DNA of 32,058 bases from Micromonospora fulviviridis (GTDB taxonomy: Bacteria > Actinomycetota > Actinomycetes > Mycobacteriales > Micromonosporaceae): the NCBI RefSeq assembly GCF_014648395.1, contig NZ_BMRA01000001.1, positions 947,810 to 979,867 of the forward strand, written 5' to 3'. Of the stretch, positions 8,754 through 15,877 are shown piece after piece; within the stretch, counting starts at the first letter, position 1; the number at the start of each line of letters is the position of its first letter. The position numbers and the translations under genes are program-made. The notes under the pieces are model-generated. The model saw only the letters and a program-made list of their open reading frames with translations, was not told the DNA's origin and ran no database searches.

Positions 8754-8784
8754 ACGCTGGGCCTTGCCGCAGGGGCAGGGTCAA
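8754..8784 (-). promoter_or_regulatory. MerR-type promoter/operator of the MerR-PP2C gene
   Basis: On the reverse strand, -35 TTGACC (8779-8784) and -10 CAGCGT (8754-8759) are separated by 19 bp, the over-long spacer of MerR-activated promoters. The spacer region holds the inverted repeat CCCTGCC-cctgc-GGCAAGG (6 of 7 bases paired). The predicted start near 8747 gives a leader of about 55 nt. The likely binder is the MerR-PP2C protein itself (inference). Confidence 0.6.
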
Positions 8785-8788
8785 GGCG

Positions 8789-8818
8789 TTGACGATGTAT
8801 CGATCACTTATATATGTT
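8789..8818 (+). promoter_or_regulatory. padR promoter, leaderless type, with possible operator
   Basis: -35 TTGACG (8789-8794) and -10 TATGTT (8813-8818) are 18 bp apart, and the GTG start follows 6 nt later. The spacer contains ATCGAT and a run of alternating TATATA, an AT-rich island in very GC-rich DNA that could be the PadR operator (inference). Its -35 is only 4 bp from the -35 of the divergent MerR-PP2C promoter. Confidence 0.6.
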
Positions 8819-8824
8819 GCCGGC

Positions 8825-9154
8825 GTGACCCAGATGCGGGAGCCCACGTTCCTGATCCTCACCGCGCTCGCCGGCGGCCCCCGGCACGGCTACGGGATCA
8901 TCCAGGAGGTCGCCGTGCTCTCCGCCACGCGCGTCAGCCTGCTGCCCGGCACCCTCTACACCGCGCTGGACCGGCTCACCGCGCAGGGCCTCGTCGAGCC
9001 CGACCGGGAGGAGGTGGTCGACGGCCGGCTGCGCCGCTACTACCGGCTCACCCCCGGTGGCCTCGACGCGCTCCGGGCCGAGACCGCCCGGCTGCGCCAG
9101 CTCGCCACCGCCGCCGAGACCCGCCTGCGCGCCCTGCGCCCCCGCACCGCCTGA
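8825..9154 (+). CDS. PadR family transcriptional regulator
   Basis: 109 residues, the short (PadR-s1) type. A winged helix with EPTFLILTALAGGPRHGYGI (7-26), then LLPGTLYTALDRLTAQGLV and the wing RLRRYYRLTPGG, ends in one dimerisation helix. PadR proteins are usually ligand-released repressors of a neighbouring membrane or transporter gene, and here a membrane protein gene follows 39 bp downstream, so the two are probably an operon. GTG 8825 lies 6 nt behind the -10 box and has no Shine-Dalgarno, so translation is probably leaderless. An ATG at 8834 is the next option. The gene is divergent from the MerR-PP2C gene across 132 bp. Confidence 0.9.
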   Translation: MTQMREPTFLILTALAGGPRHGYGIIQEVAVLSATRVSLLPGTLYTALDRLTAQGLVEPDREEVVDGRLRRYYRLTPGGLDALRAETARLRQLATAAETRLRALRPRTA

Positions 9155-9193
9155 CCCGCGTCCCCGCCCCACCTCTCGACCGCAGGGGAGACC

Positions 9194-10267
9194 ATGTCGC
9201 TCACCCGCCGCTACCGCCGGTTGCTGCTCGCCTATCCCCGCGCTTACCGGCGCGAGCACGGTGAGGAGCTGCTCGGCGTGCTGCTCGATGCCGCGCCCGC
9301 CGGGCAGACCCGACCCACCCTCGGCGAGGCGGTCGACCTGGTCCGGGGTGGCCTGCGCTGCCGCCTCGGCCGGCCGGCCAGCAGCACGGTCGGCGTGTGG
9401 GCCGTCCTCACCGCGCTGATCTGCGGGCTGTTCACCGCCGCGCTGGCCAGCCGGGTCGCCTGGGAGACCTCCCGGCCGCAGCCGGACCGGGCCGAGTTCG
9501 CCGCGGTCTTCACCGAGGCGTTCCCCGGCCACCGGCTGGGTGAGGACGTGTCGACCGCCCGCGCGCTGTTCGTCATCTACGGCCAGCCGCTGTCCCGGGC
9601 CTCCCTGCGCGATCTGCTGCTCGGCGACGGCGGCGAGTACCAGGAGGGCGGCGCCGGAGGCTCCGCGGTCGGGCCCATGCCGACGTCCGAGGCGGAGACG
9701 CTGGCGACCGCGCAGCAACGCCTCCGGGCCGCCGGCTGGCAGGTGTACGAGCCGACCTCCGAGGTCCTCCAGACCTGCGCCGACCCCCGCTGCGACCCGG
9801 CGAGCCAGCCGGTCGAGACGGTCCTGGTGGCCCGCCGTGGCGACACCGTGCTACGGGCCACCTTCGACGACCCCCGCTCCTTCGGTTCCTACCTCGGGGT
9901 GGAACTCAAGCGGGCCGCGCCGCCGGCCGTGCTGCCCGTCGCCGTGCTGGCCGGGCTGATCGGTGGCGTCCTGGCCTGGCTGGTCTTCGCCTGGACGAGC
10001 CGGCGCACCGAGGACCGTCGGCGGGCACCCCTGCTGCTGGGGATCACCCTGTTCCTCTGGTGGGCGCCGGTGCTGCTGGCCACCGCGTCGCTGGCCCCAC
10101 ACCACCTCGACGAGCCGCACCCGAGCTGGCACCCGCTCTGGGAGTGGCTCGGTCAGCCGACCCTCTCGCTGTTCTTCCTGGTCGGCCTGGCCGCCGCGCT
10201 GATCCTGGTGGCCACCGCGCTCACCCCTCGCCGGGACCTGCACCCCCTGACGGTCAGCCTCGGCTGA
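9194..10267 (+). CDS. Membrane protein of unknown function, PadR-linked
   Basis: 357 residues. The N-terminus RYRRLLLAYPRAYRREHGEE is a soluble motif commonly placed at the start of actinobacterial membrane proteins that accompany PadR regulators. One transmembrane segment follows (about 66-86), then an extracytoplasmic domain of about 150 residues with a Cys pair (TCADPRC), then three more helices (about 244-263, 278-300, 326-350). The start ATG has GGGGAGA 3-4 nt upstream. It is probably co-transcribed with padR, and may be the effector the regulator controls, for example an envelope stress sensor or a permease partner; nothing in the sequence decides this. Its last 14 bp overlap the convergent NUDIX gene. 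Confidence 0.8.
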   Translation: MSLTRRYRRLLLAYPRAYRREHGEELLGVLLDAAPAGQTRPTLGEAVDLVRGGLRCRLGRPASSTVGVWAVLTALICGLFTAALASRVAWETSRPQPDRAEFAAVFTEAFPGHRLGEDVSTARALFVIYGQPLSRASLRDLLLGDGGEYQEGGAGGSAVGPMPTSEAETLATAQQRLRAAGWQVYEPTSEVLQTCADPRCDPASQPVETVLVARRGDTVLRATFDDPRSFGSYLGVELKRAAPPAVLPVAVLAGLIGGVLAWLVFAWTSRRTEDRRRAPLLLGITLFLWWAPVLLATASLAPHHLDEPHPSWHPLWEWLGQPTLSLFFLVGLAAALILVATALTPRRDLHPLTVSLG

Positions 10268-10814
10268 GCTTCGCCAGCATCCGGCCGAGGTGCGGCTCGA
10301 CCGTGCCGGGCGGGGCCTCGGCCACCTCGGCGGGTGTCCACCAGCGGACGGCCCGGAACTCCGCCGGGTCGGGGATCAGCTTCTGGTCGCGGCTGCCGGT
10401 CAGCACGTACCAGAGGCTGACGTCGGTGTGCCGCTCCTCCGGAGGGCCGACGGTCCCGGTCACCGTGAGGAAGGCCGGGTGCTCGCCGAGGGCCGGCGCG
10501 AAGACGGCCGGCACGCCCAACTCCTCCACCATCTCCCGGCGTACGGTCTGCGCGGGGTGCTCGCCCGGCTCGACGTGACCGCCGCTGGGCAGCCACATGC
10601 CGGCCTTGCGGTGGTCGACCAGCAGCACCGCGCCGTCCGTCTCGTCGCGGAGCAGGAAGTAGGCGACCAGGTGCGGTGAGGGCGTGCGCGGCTTCGCCCG
10701 GCGGAAGATGTCCGCCGTCCCGGCCAGCCAGGCCAGCGCCGCGGCGCGATGCCGCCCCTCCAGCTCGTCGCCCGGCGTCAGCGCCTCGACCAGCGCCCGG
10801 ATCTCGTCCCGCAC
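10254..10814 (-). CDS. NUDIX hydrolase
   Basis: 186 residues with a perfect Nudix box: GHVEPGE, seven residues, then REMVEELGV (GX5EX7REUXEEXGU). The box lies about two fifths of the way along, after an N-terminal helical region (EIRALVEALTPGDE) seen in family members that cleave nucleoside diphosphate derivatives. The substrate cannot be named. GTG 10814 is preferred: CAGCAT (10821-10826 reverse) ends 6 nt upstream as a leaderless -10, and the upstream reading adds only low-complexity residues. The 3' end overlaps the padR-linked membrane protein gene by 14 bp, and the LysR gene ends 31 bp upstream on the same strand. Confidence 0.88.
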   Translation of the reverse strand: MRDEIRALVEALTPGDELEGRHRAAALAWLAGTADIFRRAKPRTPSPHLVAYFLLRDETDGAVLLVDHRKAGMWLPSGGHVEPGEHPAQTVRREMVEELGVPAVFAPALGEHPAFLTVTGTVGPPEERHTDVSLWYVLTGSRDQKLIPDPAEFRAVRWWTPAEVAEAPPGTVEPHLGRMLAKLSRG

Positions 10815-10845
10815 GCCGTCATGCTGCCAGCCGGGTCCGACATCG

Positions 10846-11739
10846 TCAGGGCTCCGGGACGGGGTTGGCGTCGACCGCGGCGCGGACGAACTCGCGTACC
10901 CGGGTGGTGGTGTTGCTGGCCAGCCAGACCGGACCACGACGGATCGGCGGCGCGTCGCGGATCGGCACGTACGCCAGGTCGGGGCGGGCGTGGTAGTGGC
11001 GGGTCTGCTCGCCCACCGGCAGCACCCCGCGTCCCATCGCGACCAGGGCGAGCATCTCGGAGAACGTGGTTCCGGCGGGGCCCTGCGGCACCGGCCGTCC
11101 CGACGGGGTCCGGTCCGGCGTGCGGTCCCGCTTGAACGCGGCCGAGGTCACCGCCGGGTACTGCACCACCGGGTGGTCGGCCAGTACCTCCAGCGACACC
11201 GACTCCTCGCCCGTCAGCGGATGGCCCGCGGCCACCGCGAGCACCCGGCGCTCGTGCAGCAGCGCCGGGCCGTTCGCCATGCCGTCGAAGGGGTACGAGG
11301 CGATCAGCACGTCGATCGAGCCGTCCCGCAGGCTCGACCGGGTGGTGGCGAGCGGGGCCTCGTGGACGTGCACCACGCAGTCCGGGTGGCGCTCGGTGAA
11401 CAGGGCGACGGCCCGCAGCAGCACCGGGGCGGTCGACTCACCGACGTACGCCACCCGCAGCTCGCCGGCGAGCCCGCGCCCGGCGTCGACGGCGCGCTGG
11501 ACGGCGTCCTCGATACCGGCCACCAGCGGGCGCAGCTCCTCGGCGAGGCGGGCGCCGATCGGAGTGAGCCGGACCACCCGGCTGGTCCGCTCGAACAGCG
11601 GCGCCCCGATCCGGCGTTCCAGCTTCCGCACCACGTGGCTGATCCGCCCGGTGGTCACCCGCAGCCGCTCGGCGGTCCGCCCGAAGTGCAGCTCCTCGGC
11701 GAGGGTCAGGAACGTCTCGATCTCGTACCGCTCCAGCAC
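10846..11739 (-). CDS. LysR family transcriptional regulator
   Basis: 297 residues, normal for LysR. The N-terminal helix-turn-helix is YEIETFLTLAEELHFGRTAERL (5-26, leading into RISHVVRKLERRIGAPLFERT), followed by a linker helix and a two-lobe substrate-binding domain (about 92-290). One unusual point is the TTGRISH stretch where most members have Q/SxxISxxI. The GTG start is 12 bp from a textbook LysR box. It is divergent from the DUF1801-VOC pair, so it probably regulates itself and that pair. The ligand is unknown. Confidence 0.9.
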   Translation of the reverse strand: MLERYEIETFLTLAEELHFGRTAERLRVTTGRISHVVRKLERRIGAPLFERTSRVVRLTPIGARLAEELRPLVAGIEDAVQRAVDAGRGLAGELRVAYVGESTAPVLLRAVALFTERHPDCVVHVHEAPLATTRSSLRDGSIDVLIASYPFDGMANGPALLHERRVLAVAAGHPLTGEESVSLEVLADHPVVQYPAVTSAAFKRDRTPDRTPSGRPVPQGPAGTTFSEMLALVAMGRGVLPVGEQTRHYHARPDLAYVPIRDAPPIRRGPVWLASNTTTRVREFVRAAVDANPVPEP

Positions 11740-11751
11740 CGCCGCCCCACC

Positions 11752-11768
11752 GTTGAATCCTGGTCAAC
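11752..11768. promoter_or_regulatory. LysR box between divergent LysR and DUF1801 genes
   Basis: A perfect dyad GTTGA-N7-TCAAC (11752-11756 and 11764-11768) that includes the LysR signature T-N11-A (T11754 to A11766). A second motif beside it, CGATCG-N5-CGATCG (11768-11784), could be the activation half. It sits between the two start codons at 11739 and 11851, as expected for an autoregulating LysR protein. Confidence 0.7.
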
Positions 11769-11850
11769 GATCGTAGCCCGATCGCGTCTTGGTCCGGACG
11801 GCGCCGCGGACGAGTGTTGACGGTGTTCCCACCGCACGCAGGAGGACCAC

Positions 11851-12207
11851 ATGGAACCCGTCACCACCTACCCGACCGGCCTCGACGCGCCCTTGCGCGA
11901 GACCGGCGAGAAGCTGCGTTCCGTCATCGAGGCCGCGCTGCCGGAGGCCGCCGGCGCGATGTGGCACGGCCACCCGGTCTGGGGGCTCGGCGACCGGCCC
12001 GGGAAGACGCCGATCTGCCTGGTCAAGGCGTACCCGGCGTACGTCACCTTCGGGCTGTGGCGGGGGCAGGACGTGGCGGACGCCTCCGGGCGGCTCGTCC
12101 CGGGCGCGCGCCGGATGGCCTCGGTCAAGCTGCGCACCGTCGCCGAGATCGACCCGGAGCTGTTCAGCGGCTGGCTGCGCGACGCGTACGCGCTGGAGAC
12201 CCGGTGA
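11851..12207 (+). CDS. DUF1801 (YdhG-like) domain protein
   Basis: 118 residues with the DUF1801 pattern: a helix with LRETGEKLRSVIEAALPEA (15-33), then MWHGHPVWGLGDRPG and CLVKAYPAYVTFGLWRGQ, then the C-terminal VKLRTVAEID motif. The family is small and soluble, with a TATA-box-binding-like fold; its biochemical role is not established. The start ATG has AGGAGG 5 nt upstream. The stop overlaps the VOC gene start by 4 bp, so the two are translationally coupled. It is divergent from the LysR gene and probably under its control. Confidence 0.85.
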   Translation: MEPVTTYPTGLDAPLRETGEKLRSVIEAALPEAAGAMWHGHPVWGLGDRPGKTPICLVKAYPAYVTFGLWRGQDVADASGRLVPGARRMASVKLRTVAEIDPELFSGWLRDAYALETR

Positions 12208-12590
12208 GCGCCGTGCGGGTGACCGGCTTCGACCACCTGGTCCTCGCCGTCACCGACGTCGAACGGTCCCTCGCGTTCTACTGCGACACCCTCGGCCTCG
12301 CGCCGGTACGCGTCGACCGCTGGCGCGCCGGCGAGGTGCCCTTCCCCTCGGTACGCGTCAACGCCGACACCATCATCGACCTGGTCCGCGGCGAGCCGGA
12401 CGGGTCGAACGTGGACCACTTCTGCCTGGTGGTCGAGCCGCTCGACTGGGCGGAGGTGGTCGAGTCCGGGGTGTTCACCGTGCTGACCGGGCCGGTGCCG
12501 CGCTTCGGGGCGCGGGGCACGGCCACCTCGATCTACGTCCGCGACCCGGACGGCAACACCGTCGAGCTGCGCTGGTACCCCGGGGCTTGA
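12204..12590 (+). CDS. VOC (glyoxalase/bleomycin-resistance-like) protein
   Basis: 128 residues forming two beta-alpha-beta-beta-beta modules. Metal ligands typical of this superfamily are visible as His in GFDHLVLAV, His in VDHFCLVV and Glu in GNTVELRWY. The layout is that of virulence-protein/glyoxalase I-like or fosfomycin-thiol-transferase-like members, but the substrate is open. The start GTG 12204 overlaps the DUF1801 stop as GTGA, which fits coupled translation; GTG 12213 would begin at the conserved strand. The stop codon lies inside the -35 element of the next promoter, so the aldo/keto reductase is separately controlled. Confidence 0.87.
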   Translation: MSAVRVTGFDHLVLAVTDVERSLAFYCDTLGLAPVRVDRWRAGEVPFPSVRVNADTIIDLVRGEPDGSNVDHFCLVVEPLDWAEVVESGVFTVLTGPVPRFGARGTATSIYVRDPDGNTVELRWYPGA

Positions 12591-12617
12591 CTTCGAGTCC
12601 GCTCGAACCCGGAAAGT
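12587..12617 (+). promoter_or_regulatory. MerR-type promoter of the aldo/keto reductase
   Basis: -35 TTGACT (12587-12592) and -10 GAAAGT (12612-12617) are 19 bp apart, as in MerR-activated promoters. The spacer holds a perfect 6+6 dyad, TTCGAG-tccg-CTCGAA (12592-12607). The -35 contains the VOC stop codon. The only MerR domain in the window (7640-8692) has a different dyad at its own promoter, so another MerR protein is the likelier activator. Confidence 0.65.
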
Positions 12618-12657
12618 GGCAACCGGCAGAACCACGTCACGGAACGGGGAGCGGATC

Positions 12658-13656
12658 ATGAAGCGCACGTTGGGGCGGAGCGGGATCGAGGTCAGCGCGC
12701 TGGGCATGGGCTGCTGGGCGATCGGCGGCCCGTACGCCGGTGGCGCCAACCAGTACGGGTGGGGCCGGGTCGACGACGCCGAGTCGACCCGGGCCGTCCG
12801 CCGGGCCCTCGAACTCGGCGTCACCTTCTTCGACACGGCCAGCAGCTACGGCGCCGGGCACAGCGAGGTGGTGCTCGGCCGGGCGCTCGGCGCCGACCGG
12901 GACCGGGTGGTGATCGCCACGAAGTGGGGGTTCACCTTCGACGAGCGGACCCGGGAGGCGCTCGGCACGGACAGCAGCGTCGCGTACCTGCGTAGCTGCC
13001 TGGACGGCTCGCTGCGGCGGCTGGGGACCGACCACGTCGACCTCTACCAGCTCCACCTCGGCGACCTGCCGGTCGCGGAGGCGCTGGACCTCATCGGGCC
13101 GCTCGAGGACCTGGTCGCCGCCGGCAAGATCCGGGCGTACGGCTGGAGCACCGACGACCCGGAACGCGCCGCGGCCTTCGCCGCCGCCGGCCCGCACTGC
13201 GCGGCCGTGCAGCACGACATGTCGGTGCTGGCCGACCGGCCGGCGATGATCGAGCTGTGCGAGCGGGCCGGGCTGGCCAGCATCAACCGGGGACCGCTCG
13301 CCATGGGCCTGCTCAGCGGCAAGTACGCCGACGGCCGCACGGTCGCCCGGGACGACGTGCGGTCGCAGAGCTACGACTGGATGACCTACTTCCGCGACGG
13401 CGCCGGGGCGCCCGAGTGGCTGGCCCGGGTGGAGGCCCTGCGGGAGGTGTTCGCCACCGGCGGCCGTACGCCCACCCAGGGCGCGCTGGCCTGGCTCTGG
13501 GCCCGCAGCGCGGCCACCGTCCCGATCCCGGGGTTCCGCACCGTCGCCCAGGTCGAGCAGAACGCCGGCGCGCTCGCCCACGGCCCGCTGCGGCCCGACG
13601 AGTTCGCGGCCGTCGAGGATCTGCTCGCCGACCTCCGCGTTGCTACCGTCTCCTGA
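12658..13656 (+). CDS. Aldo/keto reductase
   Basis: 332 residues, a TIM-barrel NADPH-dependent oxidoreductase. The catalytic tetrad is visible: Asp59 and Tyr64 (FFDTASSYG), Lys89 (ATKWGF) and His133 (LYQLHLGD). The C-terminal cofactor region contains TVPIPGFRTVAQVEQN. It should reduce aldehydes or ketones; the substrate is unknown. ATG 12658 has GGGGAG 7 nt upstream. It is expressed from the MerR-type dyad promoter just upstream, so it is probably induced by a small electrophile or drug (inference from how MerR-controlled reductases behave). The GNAT gene overlaps its stop by one base. Confidence 0.93.
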   Translation: MKRTLGRSGIEVSALGMGCWAIGGPYAGGANQYGWGRVDDAESTRAVRRALELGVTFFDTASSYGAGHSEVVLGRALGADRDRVVIATKWGFTFDERTREALGTDSSVAYLRSCLDGSLRRLGTDHVDLYQLHLGDLPVAEALDLIGPLEDLVAAGKIRAYGWSTDDPERAAAFAAAGPHCAAVQHDMSVLADRPAMIELCERAGLASINRGPLAMGLLSGKYADGRTVARDDVRSQSYDWMTYFRDGAGAPEWLARVEALREVFATGGRTPTQGALAWLWARSAATVPIPGFRTVAQVEQNAGALAHGPLRPDEFAAVEDLLADLRVATVS

Positions 13657-14147
13657 TGCCCGAACTCGAACGGCTCGCCACCCGTCATGCTCCGGCGTTG
13701 CTCCGCTTCGAGCGGGTGAACCGGGCGTACTTCGCGCGGTTCGTGCCGGACCGGGGCGACGACTACTTCGACGAGTTCGCCGACCGGCTCGCGGACCTGC
13801 TGACGGAACAGGACACCGGCGCGTGCCACTTCCACGTGCTGGTCGACGACGACGGCACGGTGCTGGGCCGGTTCAACCTCGTCGACGTGGCGGACGGCAG
13901 CGCCGAGTTGGGCTACCGGGTGGCCGAGCGGGTTACCGGGCGCGGCCTGGCCCGCGAGGGCGTACGCCGGGTCTGCGCGCTGGCCCGTGACGAGTACGGG
14001 CTGCGCCGCCTGGTCGCGTCGGCCGCACTGGCGAACCCGGCCTCCCTGGCGGTGCTCCGGCGGACCGGGTTCGTGCCGGTCGAGGAGGTGCTGATCGGCG
14101 GGCAGCCCTGCCTGCGGCACGTCCTCGACCTCACCGCGGACTCCTGA
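13656..14147 (+). CDS. GNAT family N-acetyltransferase (RimJ/RimL-like)
   Basis: 163 residues. The acetyl-CoA pyrophosphate loop is RVTGRGLAREG, after the strand SAELGYRVAE. The C-terminal ASAALANPASLAVLRRTGFV is the N-P-x-S-x-x-x-x-x-x-x-G-F motif of the RimJ/RimL subgroup, which acetylates ribosomal-protein N-termini or small amines. The target here is unknown. The ATG shares a base with the aldo/keto reductase stop (TGATG), so re-initiation is possible. TACCGT (13644-13649), 6 nt before the ATG inside the upstream gene, could also drive a leaderless transcript. Confidence 0.87.
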   Translation: MPELERLATRHAPALLRFERVNRAYFARFVPDRGDDYFDEFADRLADLLTEQDTGACHFHVLVDDDGTVLGRFNLVDVADGSAELGYRVAERVTGRGLAREGVRRVCALARDEYGLRRLVASAALANPASLAVLRRTGFVPVEEVLIGGQPCLRHVLDLTADS

Positions 14148-14229
14148 TCCCCGGGTGACCGATGAGAATCGCCGGCCGGGCAGGTCCATACCGGTGACCG
14201 ATTCGGACGCCCGAAGGAGAACGCCCCCG

Positions 14230-14961
14230 ATGACGACTTCCACCTACCGCACCGCCCTGCCGCCGATCGTCGACCGGGAGACGTGGCGGCGCGAACGTGA
14301 CCACCTGCTGGCCCGGGAGAAGGCGCACACCCGCGAGGGCGACGCCATCGCGGCCGCCCGGCGCCGGCTGCCCATGACCCCGGTGCCGCCCGTGACCGTG
14401 CAGGGCCCCGGCGGGGAGACGCCGCTGCTGGACGTCTTCGAGGGCCGCCGGATGCTGATGGCGTACTTCCACATGTGGCACGACGGCAAGCCGTACGAGG
14501 ACCAGTGCGAGGGGTGCACCTTCGCGACCTGTCACATGGAGAGGCTGGACTACCTGCACGCCCGGGACGTCACGTACGCCGTGCTCTGCCAGGGCTCCTA
14601 CGCCGACAGCGCCCCGTTCGCGGAGTTCATGGGCTACCGCTTCCCCTGGTACTCGGCGCGGGACTCCGACCCGGCGCTGGTGGACGGCCGTGGCTTCGGT
14701 TTCATCGCCTGCTACCTGCGCGACGACGACGACCGGATCTACGAGACCTACTGGACCACCGGGCGCGGCGTCGAGGCGTTGACGACCAGCTACCACGCCC
14801 TCGACCTCATGGTCTACGGCCGGCAGGAGAACTGGGAGGACTCACCGGAGGGGTGGCCGAAGGTCAGCGGGCACCAGTGGCGTCTCGACGGCCGCCCGAT
14901 CGCGCAGTGGAGCCGCCCCGGTGTCACGGCGGCGACCGGGGAGTCCTGCTGCGGGAAGTGA
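14230..14961 (+). CDS. DUF899 thioredoxin-like protein, cysteine-rich
   Basis: 243 residues of the DUF899 family, a thioredoxin-like fold. The core is RMLMAYFHMWHDGKPYEDQ (74-92), then QCEGCTFATCHMERLDYLHA, where the peroxidatic-type C-x-x-C lies (Cys93, Cys96), then VLCQGSYA and FPWYSARDSD. The Cys content is unusual: Cys93, 96, 101, 120 and 161, plus a C-terminal SCCGK (Cys240, 241), more than I expect for the family. A disulfide reductase-like or metal-binding role is possible (inference). ATG 14230 has AAGGAG 9 nt upstream. A GGTGACCGAT repeat at 14155 and 14192 precedes it. No partner gene is adjacent. Confidence 0.85.
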   Translation: MTTSTYRTALPPIVDRETWRRERDHLLAREKAHTREGDAIAAARRRLPMTPVPPVTVQGPGGETPLLDVFEGRRMLMAYFHMWHDGKPYEDQCEGCTFATCHMERLDYLHARDVTYAVLCQGSYADSAPFAEFMGYRFPWYSARDSDPALVDGRGFGFIACYLRDDDDRIYETYWTTGRGVEALTTSYHALDLMVYGRQENWEDSPEGWPKVSGHQWRLDGRPIAQWSRPGVTAATGESCCGK

Positions 14962-14989
14962 TCGCGGCTTCGGCGCTACCGTGAACGTG

Positions 14990-15766
14990 GTGATCGAGGA
15001 GCTGACCCGGCGATACCTGTACGCGGTCGACCGGACGCTGCCCGGCTACGTGCGGGCGCTCTACGTCGTCGGGTCCGCCGCGCTCAGCGCCTGGCAGCCT
15101 GGCGCCAGTGACGTCGACACGGTGATCCTGACCTCGCGCGCACCGGCCCGCGACGACCTGGCCCGGCTCGCGCGGATCCACGCCGGGATGCCCCCGTCAC
15201 CCCATTTCGACGGCGTCTACCTCGAACCCGCGCTGGCCCGGTCCTGGCCGGCGGACGGCCGGGCTGTCCCGTTCGTGGTCGACGGCGAGTTCCGGACCGA
15301 CGCGCCCTGCGGCGAGCTGACCCCCGTCCTCTGGCTCACCCTGCAACGCCACGGCATCCCGGTGCGCGGCCCGGCCGTCGCCGATCTGGGGGTACGGGTC
15401 GACCCGGAGCAGCTTCGCCGATACAACCTCGACAACCTGCGGGACTACTGGCAGTCCAGTGTGGCGGCGTTCCCCACGGAGCTGGCCGGCGTGGCCCCGG
15501 CCACCGCCATGGACGGCGGGATCGTGAGCTGGTTCGTGCTGGGACCCGCCCGGTTGCACTACACGCTGGCCCACGGCGGCATCATTTCCAAGGCCGCGGC
15601 GGGCGAATATCTCGCGCGCCTGTTGCCCGAGTATGCCGGCCTCGCGCGACGGGCCGTCCGTTGGCGCGCCGGCGGCGCGGAGCGGTTCACGGCCGCCGAC
15701 CTGCTCGACGCGGGCCAGAGTGTCAACGCGGTCGCCAACGACGCCTGGCGTCGCTTCGGCAACTGA
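14990..15766 (+). CDS. Nucleotidyltransferase, aminoglycoside adenylyltransferase-like
   Basis: 258 residues. Residues 25-48 hold the Pol-beta nucleotidyltransferase signature, VGSAALSAWQPGASDVDTVI, with Gly28-Ser29 and the metal-binding pair Asp41/Asp43. The C-terminal half is helical, with RRYNLDNLRDYWQ, like the DUF4111 domain behind AadA-type enzymes. AadA adenylylates streptomycin or spectinomycin, but chromosomal homologues in actinomycetes often have no proven antibiotic substrate. GTG 14990 is chosen because TACCGT (14977-14982) ends 7 nt before it, suggesting a leaderless transcript. GTG 14981 and 14987 are in-frame alternatives and differ by at most three residues. Confidence 0.85.
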   Translation: MIEELTRRYLYAVDRTLPGYVRALYVVGSAALSAWQPGASDVDTVILTSRAPARDDLARLARIHAGMPPSPHFDGVYLEPALARSWPADGRAVPFVVDGEFRTDAPCGELTPVLWLTLQRHGIPVRGPAVADLGVRVDPEQLRRYNLDNLRDYWQSSVAAFPTELAGVAPATAMDGGIVSWFVLGPARLHYTLAHGGIISKAAAGEYLARLLPEYAGLARRAVRWRAGGAERFTAADLLDAGQSVNAVANDAWRRFGN

Positions 15767-15877
15767 CCTGCTCCGCGGTCAATTCGCCATTCGACTATCA
15801 GACAAATTGGTGCCGATCCTGCCCGCCCCACATTGTGGGCTACGCGCACTTCCGGGTCGTCTGTCACGATCTTGGCC

